Position numbers and translations under genes: made by a program. This document shows positions 34,309-43,163 of a DNA stretch of 64,000 nucleotides, in pieces. This stretch comes from Chryseobacterium gregarium DSM 19109 (lineage in GTDB: Bacteria; Bacteroidota; Bacteroidia; Flavobacteriales; Weeksellaceae), in assembly GCF_000430845.1 (NCBI RefSeq), contig NZ_AUMU01000001.1, forward strand, positions 454,118-518,117. Reading direction: 5' to 3'. Below the pieces are notes generated by a model that saw only the letters and a list, made by a program, of their open reading frames with translations, was not told the DNA's origin and made no database searches. Within the stretch, counting starts at the first letter, position 1; each line of letters opens with the position of its first letter.

Positions 34309-37300
34309 ATGCAAAAAATCTTGCTTCTTTTTACAGTATTCTGCTGTAGCTTCCTTTTCTCACAGAAAATAAGTTCGCAAAACAATGATTATTTCTTCTA
34401 TGAAAACAAAGGCCAGATCGTTGATCAGGATGGCAAAGAAAATGCCGATGTAAAGTATCTCTTCCACTCTGCCGGATTGAATGTGCAACTGCGTTCTAAC
34501 GGATTTTCTTATGATGTGTATGAAACAAATAAAACAGTAAACCCCAATTCGTCAAAGTTTAGAAAAGACCAGTCGGTTGCTGCAAAAGACTATCATTATG
34601 ATGAATTTCTTTATGAAAACCAATTTCACAGAATTGACATTGAACTGCTTAATTCGAATAAAGAGGCAAAGATTATTGCAGAAGGAAAATCTGCTGATTA
34701 TGATAACTATTACAATATTCCCAATAAACCTAAAGGTATAACAAACGTTTATCGTTATCAAAAAGTCTCCTATAAAAATATTTATCCGAATATTGATTTG
34801 GTATTTTTTAAACCAAAAGATACGTTGAAGCCTGTTGAGTATAACTTTATCATCCATCCGGGAGGAAAAATTTCAGATATTAAAATGAAATTTAATGGCG
34901 CTCCAACTTCTGTTAAAGACCATAAGCTTTTAATGAAAATCCGTTTCGGGGAAATGTTTGAAAATATTCCGAACAGCTGGATTGCAGGTAATAAAAAAGA
35001 AAACATTGATGTTTCTTTCAAAGATCTTGGAGAACAAACTTTTGGATTTAATTCTCCTCTTAATTCCTCAAATAAAATTATCGTTATTGATCCTGTCCCT
35101 ACAAGAGTTTGGGGAAGCTATGTTGGCGGAAGCAATGCAGATTTTGGAAAAATTAAAACTGATTCTCAAAATATTGGATATGTTTTAGGAACAACCAATA
35201 GCCCAACAAATTATACTACCTCAGGAGCTTATCAGCAAAATATGAACGGAGGATATGATGCTTTTTTAATGAAAATTACAAAAAATGGACAGAAACTATG
35301 GGGTACTTATTATGGCTTCGGAATGGATGATTTGTTTAATGATGTTACATTTGATGAAAATTACAATGTTTATGCTGGAGGAAAAGTTCAAAGAGGATTT
35401 AATAATTATAATATTGTTATTGTAAAATTCAATAATAATGGAAATCTAATTTTTCAAAAAGAGTTTATATCCAGTAAGAATGATGAACTTTTTACTATTT
35501 CTTATAATCAAAATCATATTTATTTTGGAGGAGATGCTTTTAGTGCAGACTTTCCAACTGTAAATGCTACTCAAACTACTAAGGCTACTCCGGACGGATA
35601 TACAGATGGTATATTAGCTTCATTAAATTCTACTACCGGAAATGTAGATTGGGCAACATATTTCGGAAAGCCAGATGGATCTACTTCTATTTTTCAAATA
35701 TTTTCTTCGGCTAACGACATTGAAATAATTGGGGCTACACAATCCGTGAACATACCCATGTTAAATCCTTTTCAGGCAACAAATGCAGGTAATACTGATG
35801 GAATATATTTAAAGTTTTCTAAAACAGGAAATTTATTGAAATCCAGCTATTTCGGAGAAGTCGGATGGGAAACTGTTAGAGAAGCAAGAATAATCAACAA
35901 CACTTTAGTTTTAGCAGGTGAATATATGACATTTGTTCCTACTGGAGGAGCTTTAAGAAAACCCGGAGTTTGGAGAGTAGATCTACTAACCAACAACATA
36001 ACAAAAACTTATTTTGATTTTAATTCTGGAGGACAATTATCTGCATATCCCGATTCATCGGGTAATGTCTTTTTCACAGGCTTACATTTACAAAATTTCG
36101 GTATGCCTGATGTATCTACTCCCGGGGCTTATATGGGAATGCCTACAATATATAATGGTGTTTTCCTTTTAAAGTTTAATCAAACTGGAGCAAAAGAATG
36201 GGGAACTTATTATAAAGGCAACGGAGCAACACAACTCGGATTAATCACAAAAGATAATGAAGGAGCTATTTACTTAACAGGAATGTCAAATGGAAATACA
36301 TCTGGAATTGCAACTCCGGGAACCTTTCAACAAACTCCTGGTGGAGGAAATGATATGTTTGTTGCTAAATTCAGAGATTGTACATCCAGCTCTTCTATTG
36401 CATCAAACTCTCCGGTTTGTATTAATTCAACGATCCAACTGAATGCAACACCAGGCGCAATTTACAGTTGGACCGGACCAAGCGGATTCACATCCGCTTT
36501 ACAAAATCCAACAATTCCAAATGCTACTTCTGCAAACGCAGGAACTTATACCTGTCAGATTTCAGGATTGGGAGATTGTGACGGTATATTTACGGTAAAC
36601 GTTATTGTAGGTGACAACGTCGCACCCGTTCCAAATGCAGCAACTCTTCCTGACATCACAGGAGATTGTCATACGATTGTTTCGAATATTCCTACAGCGA
36701 CGGATAATTGCGCAGGAATACTTAATGCCACAACAACAGATCTGCTTTCCTATTCTCTTCCTGGAACGTATGTAATTCACTGGACTTACAATGATGGGCA
36801 TGGAAATACGGCAACTCAAAACCAAAATGTGATTGTTACAGCTCCTGCCCTTCCTGCTACCTTAAACACCCAGCAGATTTTCTGCGCAGGCAATCATCCA
36901 GCCATTTCCAATATTCAGATTACCGGGCAGAACATCAAATGGTATGATGCGGCAGGAATACTTTTGGCTCCGACCATTCCATTGGTAAACGGTCAGACCT
37001 ATTATGCTTCCCAAACCATTAACGGCTGTGAAAGCAATACGACAGCCATTCAGGTTACGGTAAACGAAACGCCGAAACCAACAGGAAACACAGCTCAGGA
37101 TTTTTGTGCTTCAGCAAATCCTACTTTGGCGAATCTGGCCGTTACAGGAACTGCTTTAAAATTCTATGATGCAGCAGGGAACATCCTGCCGTTAACCACT
37201 CCGCTGGTCTACGGTGCCACTTACTTTGTTACCCAGACCCTGAATTCATGTGAATCGGAGAAGCTTGCTGTTTCCGTGACCCTTTCCACGAACAATGTTC

Positions 37301-38232
37301 CGGCTGATGATTATTCCGAAATACTATGTAACAGTACGACAGGGGGATCAATGATAGTCAACCTCACCTCTTATCAGGCTGATATTATTGTCAATCCCAG
37401 CATTTATACATTTACCTATACGGATGACGCAGGAAACCCCATTTCAAATCCTTCCAGTTACAGTTTAAGCATCGGAACCACCATCATTCATGTGAAAGTT
37501 TCCACACCCGAGGGATGTTTTAAAGTGGTGAGATTAAACTTAACCCTGAACCCGAAGCCTAAGATTAATCTTCCCGAAAAAGTTGATTTCTGTAACGGCA
37601 AAAATGCCACCCTGGATGCAGGAAGCGGATATTCATCCTATCTCTGGAGTACGGGAGCCACCACACAAACCATTACCGTTTCTGCTCCGGGAAATTATTC
37701 GGTGACGGTAGCCAACAGTTTCGGCTGCCAGAATACAGATGCTGTCCAGGTAAGCTATACTGCTTTACCGGAAATCACGGCTGTGAATATGAGCAATAAT
37801 ACAGCAACCGTTATCCTTTCCGCAACAGGAAGTTTTGAATATTCTTTAGACAATTTCATCTGGCAGGATTCAAATATCTTTATGAATTTGCCTGTAGGAG
37901 AATATACCGTGTATGTAAGGACCAAAGGCGGATGTATCATCGGGCAAAAACGTTTTTCGATATTCAGTATCCCTAATGCTTTTACTCCGAACGGCGATGG
38001 ATACAATGACCATTGGAAAATCACCGGCCTTGAAAATTATCCGGGAACCGAAGTCAATGTATACGACAGAAAAGGACTTCCGGTATTTAAGGAAACAACA
38101 ACCAAAAAACCGATGGCCTGGGACGGTAAGTTAAACGGGACCCCGGTTCCGACAGGCAATTACTGGTACACAATTAAGGTATCAGACGGAAGGCTGTATA
38201 CCGGCTGGCTGCTGATAAAGAACAGGGAGTAA
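34309..38232 (+). CDS. Large secreted T9SS type B protein with SBBP repeats
   Basis: 1307 residues. The signal peptide (ILLLFTVFCCSFLFSQ) is followed by a DUF7948-like domain starting YENKGQI. SBBP-type beta-propeller repeats come next (WGSYVGGSNAD, WGTYYGFGMDD, WATYFGKPDGS, SSYFGEVGW and others, about 265-690), then Ig/PKD/HYR-like domains. The C-terminus is a gliding-motility-associated sorting domain (FTPNGDGYNDHWKI...WDGKLNG). It should be exported by Sec, then by type IX secretion, to the surface, where it may bind polysaccharide or other cells. The first two thirds look more AT-rich than the rest. Confidence 0.92.
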   Translation: MQKILLLFTVFCCSFLFSQKISSQNNDYFFYENKGQIVDQDGKENADVKYLFHSAGLNVQLRSNGFSYDVYETNKTVNPNSSKFRKDQSVAAKDYHYDEFLYENQFHRIDIELLNSNKEAKIIAEGKSADYDNYYNIPNKPKGITNVYRYQKVSYKNIYPNIDLVFFKPKDTLKPVEYNFIIHPGGKISDIKMKFNGAPTSVKDHKLLMKIRFGEMFENIPNSWIAGNKKENIDVSFKDLGEQTFGFNSPLNSSNKIIVIDPVPTRVWGSYVGGSNADFGKIKTDSQNIGYVLGTTNSPTNYTTSGAYQQNMNGGYDAFLMKITKNGQKLWGTYYGFGMDDLFNDVTFDENYNVYAGGKVQRGFNNYNIVIVKFNNNGNLIFQKEFISSKNDELFTISYNQNHIYFGGDAFSADFPTVNATQTTKATPDGYTDGILASLNSTTGNVDWATYFGKPDGSTSIFQIFSSANDIEIIGATQSVNIPMLNPFQATNAGNTDGIYLKFSKTGNLLKSSYFGEVGWETVREARIINNTLVLAGEYMTFVPTGGALRKPGVWRVDLLTNNITKTYFDFNSGGQLSAYPDSSGNVFFTGLHLQNFGMPDVSTPGAYMGMPTIYNGVFLLKFNQTGAKEWGTYYKGNGATQLGLITKDNEGAIYLTGMSNGNTSGIATPGTFQQTPGGGNDMFVAKFRDCTSSSSIASNSPVCINSTIQLNATPGAIYSWTGPSGFTSALQNPTIPNATSANAGTYTCQISGLGDCDGIFTVNVIVGDNVAPVPNAATLPDITGDCHTIVSNIPTATDNCAGILNATTTDLLSYSLPGTYVIHWTYNDGHGNTATQNQNVIVTAPALPATLNTQQIFCAGNHPAISNIQITGQNIKWYDAAGILLAPTIPLVNGQTYYASQTINGCESNTTAIQVTVNETPKPTGNTAQDFCASANPTLANLAVTGTALKFYDAAGNILPLTTPLVYGATYFVTQTLNSCESEKLAVSVTLSTNNVPADDYSEILCNSTTGGSMIVNLTSYQADIIVNPSIYTFTYTDDAGNPISNPSSYSLSIGTTIIHVKVSTPEGCFKVVRLNLTLNPKPKINLPEKVDFCNGKNATLDAGSGYSSYLWSTGATTQTITVSAPGNYSVTVANSFGCQNTDAVQVSYTALPEITAVNMSNNTATVILSATGSFEYSLDNFIWQDSNIFMNLPVGEYTVYVRTKGGCIIGQKRFSIFSIPNAFTPNGDGYNDHWKITGLENYPGTEVNVYDRKGLPVFKETTTKKPMAWDGKLNGTPVPTGNYWYTIKVSDGRLYTGWLLIKNRE

Positions 38233-38270
38233 AAAAATAAAACGGGCAGAATTTTCTGCCCGTTTTATTT
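38231..38270. terminator. Bidirectional terminator
   Basis: ATAAAACGGGCAGAA and TTCTGCCCGTTTTAT form a perfect 15-base stem with a two-base loop. T tracts follow on both strands, serving the T9SS gene and the convergent cvfB-like gene. Confidence 0.9.
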
Positions 38271-38282
38271 TTATCTATTTTG

Positions 38283-39107
38283 TTATAATAACTTGATCTT
38301 ATCTTCTGAAAGGTCAATCACCTTATCTTTATAAAGCCCGCCGATTGCTTTCTTAAAGTTCTTCTTGCTCATCTGAAGCTCATCTTTGATCTCTTCGGGA
38401 GTCGATTTGTCTGAAAGGTAAAGCAAGCCGTAGTTTTCTTCCAGTTTATTCAGGATTTTCTGTTTGAACTCGTCGATATTTTCAAAACCTTCAGGCTGTA
38501 AGGAAACATCTATTTTCCCATCTTCGCGGATGGCCTTGATGTATCCCGTTTCTTCTGATAAAGGATACAGTTTTTTGAAAACATCAGAAGTATAAATCAA
38601 TCCGATGTATTTTTTATTGATTACCACATTCCAACCAAGTTCGCTTTCATTCATCATCAGCAGGTCCACTTTATCCCCCTTTGCGAAAGGCAGGTCCTCG
38701 TACTGCGGGTTTCTTTTGAATTTGGTAGTCCCGGTAATCAGTTCAAGTTCGTCATCTATATACAGGTAGACCAGATATCTTTTCCCTTCAATAATTTTGG
38801 TTTTCTGCTGCTTGTAAGGAACGAATAAATCCTTGATAATGCCCCAGTCCATAAACGCGCCGCTCGGAAGACTCTGAACACAGCTCATTACGGCAAATTC
38901 CCCCACTTCCGCCAAAGGGATTTCTGTAGTGGCCTTCAGCTTACTGTCATCCTGATACACAAAAACTTCAATTTCATCATCAATTTCCTTATCGTCCTGA
39001 GTGAAAATTTTAGGAAGAAAGGCCTTTTCGCCCGATTCATCTGCCAAAATCCATCCTGAATTGTTTTTTTCTGAAATTTTTAAAGTCTGTGTCTTTCCTA
39101 TTTGCAT
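38283..39107 (-). CDS. S1-type RNA-binding protein, CvfB-like
   Basis: 274 residues. Several tandem S1-like OB folds (SGWILADESGEKAFLP, GAFMDWGIIKDLFVP, GYIKAIREDGKIDVSL) are followed by a C-terminal winged helix (TPEEIKDELQMSKKNFKKAIGGLYK). This is the CvfB/YitL layout, which binds RNA and affects virulence gene expression in Staphylococcus. A TACCTTTG -7 box lies 20 bases upstream. Confidence 0.9.
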   Translation of the reverse strand: MQIGKTQTLKISEKNNSGWILADESGEKAFLPKIFTQDDKEIDDEIEVFVYQDDSKLKATTEIPLAEVGEFAVMSCVQSLPSGAFMDWGIIKDLFVPYKQQKTKIIEGKRYLVYLYIDDELELITGTTKFKRNPQYEDLPFAKGDKVDLLMMNESELGWNVVINKKYIGLIYTSDVFKKLYPLSEETGYIKAIREDGKIDVSLQPEGFENIDEFKQKILNKLEENYGLLYLSDKSTPEEIKDELQMSKKNFKKAIGGLYKDKVIDLSEDKIKLL

Positions 39108-39126
39108 TGAATGATAAATTAGCTGA

Positions 39127-39134
39127 CAAAGGTA
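39127..39134 (-). promoter_or_regulatory. -7 box of the cvfB-like gene
   Basis: TACCTTTG on the minus strand fits TAnnTTTG, 20 bases upstream of the start at 39107. Confidence 0.6.
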
Positions 39135-39154
39135 CGGAAATTGAAAATTTCAAC

Positions 39155-39640
39155 CTATTTATATTGTCTTAAATCTTCTTCAAGTATTTTTGCCTCATAC
39201 AGGTAATTGGTTTCAGGGTCCTGGTCAGCAGAAACTTTAAGCTTCTTCACGAGCTTCCCACGGATATAATAATACCTTGCTTCCGATATCTTTTCAGGTT
39301 TTTTCAGGTATCCGTTTCCATCCAGTATTCGGTATTTCTTGGAGTAGACAAAAATCAGTTCACCTTTTTCTGTGAGAAAATATTGGGTTACGATATTCCA
39401 TGCAGACAAGCCTACAGAGTGCACCATTTTCCTGAGCTGCCCTTTGCTGTAAAACCCTTTCAGTTCAATCCCGTTATCAGTTGTCTTTCCCTGATCCGCA
39501 AAATAGTAGTCCGGAACGGTTTTAATTTTATAATTTTTGATTTGACTGATTTCTGCTACAGCTTTGGTGATAGGCTTTATATCCTGACTTAATACAAAAC
39601 CGGAATATAAAATCAGTAAAAGGAAAAACCTGCTTCTCAT
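39155..39640 (-). CDS. Secreted hypothetical protein
   Basis: 161 residues. The signal peptide MRSRFFLLLILYSGFVLSQ is cleaved near 19. The mature domain is strand-rich and basic with a SARYYYIRGKLVKKL segment; no family recognised. It is followed closely by the promoter of the cvfB-like gene and is probably monocistronic. Confidence 0.72.
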   Translation of the reverse strand: MRSRFFLLLILYSGFVLSQDIKPITKAVAEISQIKNYKIKTVPDYYFADQGKTTDNGIELKGFYSKGQLRKMVHSVGLSAWNIVTQYFLTEKGELIFVYSKKYRILDGNGYLKKPEKISEARYYYIRGKLVKKLKVSADQDPETNYLYEAKILEEDLRQYK

Positions 39641-39735
39641 AGAAAAATTTTAACTGAATATAAGAAAAAAGAGAGACAAAAGCATCTCTTAATTTTATAA
39701 AATCATTCGGTAAGGCTCGGAAATATAGTACCCAC

Positions 39736-40599
39736 TTATAATTTAGAAATAAAATCCATCAGCTCTCTTTTACTGCTTTCAAAATCAAAAGCATCATAAA
39801 CGAGGAAATATTTTTGCTTGTCCGGACATTTAGCATACATCGATTTTGCCAGTGAAAGCCTGTTTTTATCAAAACTCATCTCCTTCACCAGAATACTGAT
39901 CTGCTGGGCAGTAAACATGGTTGTCTGCATCTGCTGTCTGATCATAGAAAATCTGCTGTCATCAAATTTTGCATTTTTTCTGAGCATATCGAGAAACTCG
40001 CTGAAAGAACTGTTGTCCATGACGTTTGCATTATTTCCTGAATTATTCCAACTGCCTCCCTGGCTTCCATAAGGAGTATTCCAGACATCATTCCAGCTGT
40101 TGAAACCATAAGATTGATTCTGAACAGGATATGAATCCAACAGATAAAGACCTTTATCTGAAAAAAAATCAAGAACCAGCCTGCTGTTGTTCCGGACATT
40201 TAAAGTAGTTCTGTACAATAAATAGCCGCTTTCATAAACAAAAATAGGGATTCTTCCCGCCGGCAAGTCAAAAAAACGGAATTTCCCGGAATTGTTTGAA
40301 ATCAACTGATCTCCTATTTCCACACTGAAAAGTCCCTGTTCGGGAATTCTGAGAAAAACCTCAGAATAGCCATACTCCTGATTCCATTGGTATTGTGGAT
40401 TTTTTGTTCTGAAGCCGCTGTTACCCTGATGTCTAAAACCTGAATTATTATTATCTTTTGTATCTGACCTTTTTTTGTTTAAAGATCCGATCTCAGTTCT
40501 GGAAGCTTCATTTTTCAGAAACTCACCCACTTTCCCTGCTTCCTGAGCAAATGAATTGTTCACAAAGAGAAGCAATACGCTTATAAAAATACTTTTCAT
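39736..40599 (-). CDS. DUF4476-domain secreted protein
   Basis: 287 residues. The signal peptide (IFISVLLLFVNNSFAQ) is followed by a low-complexity Asn/Gly/Ser-rich region (FRHQGNSGFRTKNPQYQW). Then comes a strand-rich part that may bind the envelope and a C-terminal helical DUF4476 (FTAQQISILVKEMSFDKNRLSLAKSMY). DUF4476 is common in Bacteroidetes and has no proven function. Likely periplasmic. Confidence 0.82.
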   Translation of the reverse strand: MKSIFISVLLLFVNNSFAQEAGKVGEFLKNEASRTEIGSLNKKRSDTKDNNNSGFRHQGNSGFRTKNPQYQWNQEYGYSEVFLRIPEQGLFSVEIGDQLISNNSGKFRFFDLPAGRIPIFVYESGYLLYRTTLNVRNNSRLVLDFFSDKGLYLLDSYPVQNQSYGFNSWNDVWNTPYGSQGGSWNNSGNNANVMDNSSFSEFLDMLRKNAKFDDSRFSMIRQQMQTTMFTAQQISILVKEMSFDKNRLSLAKSMYAKCPDKQKYFLVYDAFDFESSKRELMDFISKL

Positions 40600-40634
40600 A
40601 ATTTTTTATTTGTAGCTCATATTTTCATACAAAA

Positions 40635-40654
40635 AGAGAGGCTAATGCCTCTCT
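40635..40654 (-). terminator. Terminator of lpdA
   Basis: On the minus strand AGAGAGGC-attA-GCCTCTCT is followed by TTTTTG, 46 bases after the lpdA stop. Confidence 0.8.
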
Positions 40655-40699
40655 AATTTACAAATATTTTTAAAAGATTAAATTTTAATCAGATAAATA

Positions 40700-42103
40700 T
40701 TACATATGAATCGGTCTCTTAGCCGTAGCATCCAATGCAGCTTCTTTAATGGCTTCCGCATAGGTCGGGTGCGCATGTGAGCTTCTGGCGATATCTTCGG
40801 CGCTGGCACGGAATTCCATTGCAATAACCCCTTCTGCAATAAGATCCGCTGCTCTGGCTCCTACAATGTGCATTCCCAGTACTTCATCCGTTTTTTCATC
40901 GGCAATGATCTTTACTAATCCGTCAACGTCTCCGCTCGCACGGCTTCTTCCCAAAGCTCTCATCGGGAAAGACCCTACTTTGTAAGCCACGCCTTCTTCT
41001 TTCAGCTGCTCTTCGGTTTTACCCACTCCGGCAACTTCAGGCCATGTGTAAACAACGCCCGGAATTAAATTATAATTGATGTGAGGTTTCTGTCCGGCCA
41101 GTGTTTCAGCCACAAAAACGCCTTCTTCTTCCGCTTTATGTGCCAGCATAGCGCCTTTGATCACGTCTCCGATCGCATAGATATTGGCCACATTGGTCTG
41201 CAAATGGTCGTTTACCTTTACTCTGCCTCTCTCATCCAGCTCAACCCCTGCTTTTTCAAGGCCAAGTCCGTCTGTGAAAGGTCTTCTGCCTACAGAAACA
41301 AGGCAGTAATCTCCTTCTACCGTTACTTCCTCTCCTTTTTTATCCCTAGCGGTAATTTTTACCGCATCACCATTTCTCTCAACGGCAGAAACAGCAGTAG
41401 AAAGCATGAATTTCATTCCCTGCTTCTTAAGGACTTTTGTCAGTTCCTTGCTTAATGCACCGTCCATTCCGGGAATAATCTTATCCATAAATTCAACAAC
41501 GGTTACCTGGGCACCTAATCTCAGGTAAACAGAACCCAATTCAAGGCCGATGACACCGCCTCCGATGACCACCAGATGCTTGGGGATTTCTTTAAGGTTC
41601 AGAGCTTCCGTAGAAGTAATCACTCTTTCTTTGTCTAATGTAATAAACGGCAAAGAAGTCGGTTTGGAACCGGTAGCAATAATGGTATATTTGGATTCGA
41701 TCGTTTCTTCAGAACCGTCGTTTTTCGTTACTTTGATCTGAGTGGCAGATTCGAAGCTTCCCACGCCTTCAAAAACAGTGATTTTGTTTTTGTTCATCAG
41801 GTAGCTGATTCCGTCCGTATTTTGTTTGATCACCTCATTTTTACGCTCGATCATTCTTGCGATATCAGCCTTAGGCTCATTGATAATAATTCCATGACCG
41901 GCAAAATTGTGCTTGGCATTCTCAAAATGCTCAGAACTGTCCAACAGTGCCTTAGACGGAATACATCCTACGTTAAGGCAGGTTCCTCCCAAAGTCGGAT
42001 ATTTTTCTATAATTGCTGTTGTGAAACCTAATTGTGCGGCACGGATTGCAGCAACATAACCACCAGGACCGGAACCGATTACGGTAACATCGAATTGACT
42101 CAT
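40700..42103 (-). CDS. lpdA: Dihydrolipoyl dehydrogenase (E3)
   Basis: 467 residues, normal length. It has an N-terminal FAD motif IGSGPGGYVAA, the redox disulfide GGTCLNVGC (Cys 42 and 47), a central NAD motif VVIGGGVIGLELG and a C-terminal interface with the catalytic HAHPTYAEA. It reoxidises the lipoyl groups of pyruvate and 2-oxoglutarate dehydrogenase and of the glycine cleavage system. The other subunits are not in this window. A TAAATTTG -7 box lies 43 bases upstream. Confidence 0.97.
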   Translation of the reverse strand: MSQFDVTVIGSGPGGYVAAIRAAQLGFTTAIIEKYPTLGGTCLNVGCIPSKALLDSSEHFENAKHNFAGHGIIINEPKADIARMIERKNEVIKQNTDGISYLMNKNKITVFEGVGSFESATQIKVTKNDGSEETIESKYTIIATGSKPTSLPFITLDKERVITSTEALNLKEIPKHLVVIGGGVIGLELGSVYLRLGAQVTVVEFMDKIIPGMDGALSKELTKVLKKQGMKFMLSTAVSAVERNGDAVKITARDKKGEEVTVEGDYCLVSVGRRPFTDGLGLEKAGVELDERGRVKVNDHLQTNVANIYAIGDVIKGAMLAHKAEEEGVFVAETLAGQKPHINYNLIPGVVYTWPEVAGVGKTEEQLKEEGVAYKVGSFPMRALGRSRASGDVDGLVKIIADEKTDEVLGMHIVGARAADLIAEGVIAMEFRASAEDIARSSHAHPTYAEAIKEAALDATAKRPIHM

Positions 42104-42146
42104 GTTATTTTTATGAATTTGTTATTATTAACTTTCTTAATGCTTA

Positions 42147-42154
42147 CAAATTTA
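42147..42154 (-). promoter_or_regulatory. -7 box of lpdA
   Basis: TAAATTTG on the minus strand fits TAnnTTTG, 43 bases before the start at 42103. Confidence 0.5.
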
Positions 42155-42221
42155 CTGATTAATTACCAAGTGCCCAACTGAGATTTGTCAAATTTTAGGA
42201 TGCACTGTTTTAATGAAGAAA

Positions 42222-42572
42222 TTATAAATCTACAGCAGCTTTCCCTTGCCCGAATGTTCCGGCGGTTTTAAAAAAAGAACCTCCATATAGATACCATTCA
42301 AGATTTTCCAGATATTCCAGGGCATTTTCAGGAGTGATCCCGGAAAGATCCTTCTTGGCGACAATTCCCCTGTACCATCTTCCCGAATGGGAAAAATGCT
42401 CGTATTCAACCAGATAATGAATCCAGATTCTCTGGCAGAGTCTGCATTGCAGGATACTGACTTCGGCATATCTTCCGTTGGTTGGATCTGTACCCAGTTC
42501 AGATTGTCTGAAATCCATATAGTTGAAAGGAGGTTTTTCACAGGTACAACCGAGTTTCGGTATTTTTTTCAT
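42222..42572 (-). CDS. Small Cys-motif hypothetical protein
   Basis: 116 residues. Cys 9 and 11 (GCTCE) and Cys 43 and 46 (LQCRLCQRIW) suggest one bound metal ion. The rest is rich in aromatic residues (YEHFSHSGRWYRG). No family recognised. Its first 35 bases overlap the end of the upstream PH-like gene in another frame, so translation is probably coupled, and both follow recQ. Confidence 0.72.
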   Translation of the reverse strand: MKKIPKLGCTCEKPPFNYMDFRQSELGTDPTNGRYAEVSILQCRLCQRIWIHYLVEYEHFSHSGRWYRGIVAKKDLSGITPENALEYLENLEWYLYGGSFFKTAGTFGQGKAAVDL

Positions 42573-43161
42573 GTATTAAAATATTAGGCTTTTCTACCAC
42601 CATAAAATTAGTAAAAAGTTTTGTTAACCTTAATCCGAGATTTTCAAAGACGGGGATTATTTCGTTGATATGTTTAACACTTATAAAAGCATACTGATTT
42701 TCATTGAAATTTATGCCTCTGTTTTTCAACAGCGAGAAAGGTTCGTCGTTTCTACCGAAAATATGTTCAGACTCTCCGAAAATAATATTCCCAAAGAATT
42801 TATTATTCATTTCAGCATTGATCTGTTTTATATCCTGTAAGTTTTTGAATTTAAATACACTTCTGCTTTCTTTTCCGGCAATTATGATTCTCCGGTCCGT
42901 TATTACATAACAGGTTGTTTTCAGGTTAAAATATTTAACAATCCATCTGAAAAAAGCAATATATAATGCGTTGCAGAAAATACCTGTTCCCACCAATGAA
43001 AATACAGAAAAACCGGTATCAAAAACACTAGCTAATAAAAAAGAGGATATTGCAAGGTAAAAAATTGAAAAAACCATTCTCAGTTTTTCCGTCAAATTAA
43101 AAAAGAAACTCTTCCGGGGAAGAATTTCTTTTATGATGATTTCATCAGGATGCAGATCCAT
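42538..43161 (-). CDS. Membrane protein with bacterial PH-like domain
   Basis: 207 residues. Two hydrophobic segments (about 28-48 and 52-75) are followed by CYVITDRRIIIAGK, a signature of the bPH / DUF304-like PH domain on the cytoplasmic side. The C-terminal part has no match. It begins 2 bases after recQ ends and overlaps the next gene by 35 bases, so all three form an operon. Function unknown. Confidence 0.78.
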   Translation of the reverse strand: MDLHPDEIIIKEILPRKSFFFNLTEKLRMVFSIFYLAISSFLLASVFDTGFSVFSLVGTGIFCNALYIAFFRWIVKYFNLKTTCYVITDRRIIIAGKESRSVFKFKNLQDIKQINAEMNNKFFGNIIFGESEHIFGRNDEPFSLLKNRGINFNENQYAFISVKHINEIIPVFENLGLRLTKLFTNFMVVEKPNILIHEKNTETRLYL

Positions 43162-43163
43162 TT

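Noticed and set aside
41081..41455. 124-codon frame antisense to lpdA
   Set aside because: It lies in the middle of an intact, highly conserved enzyme gene.
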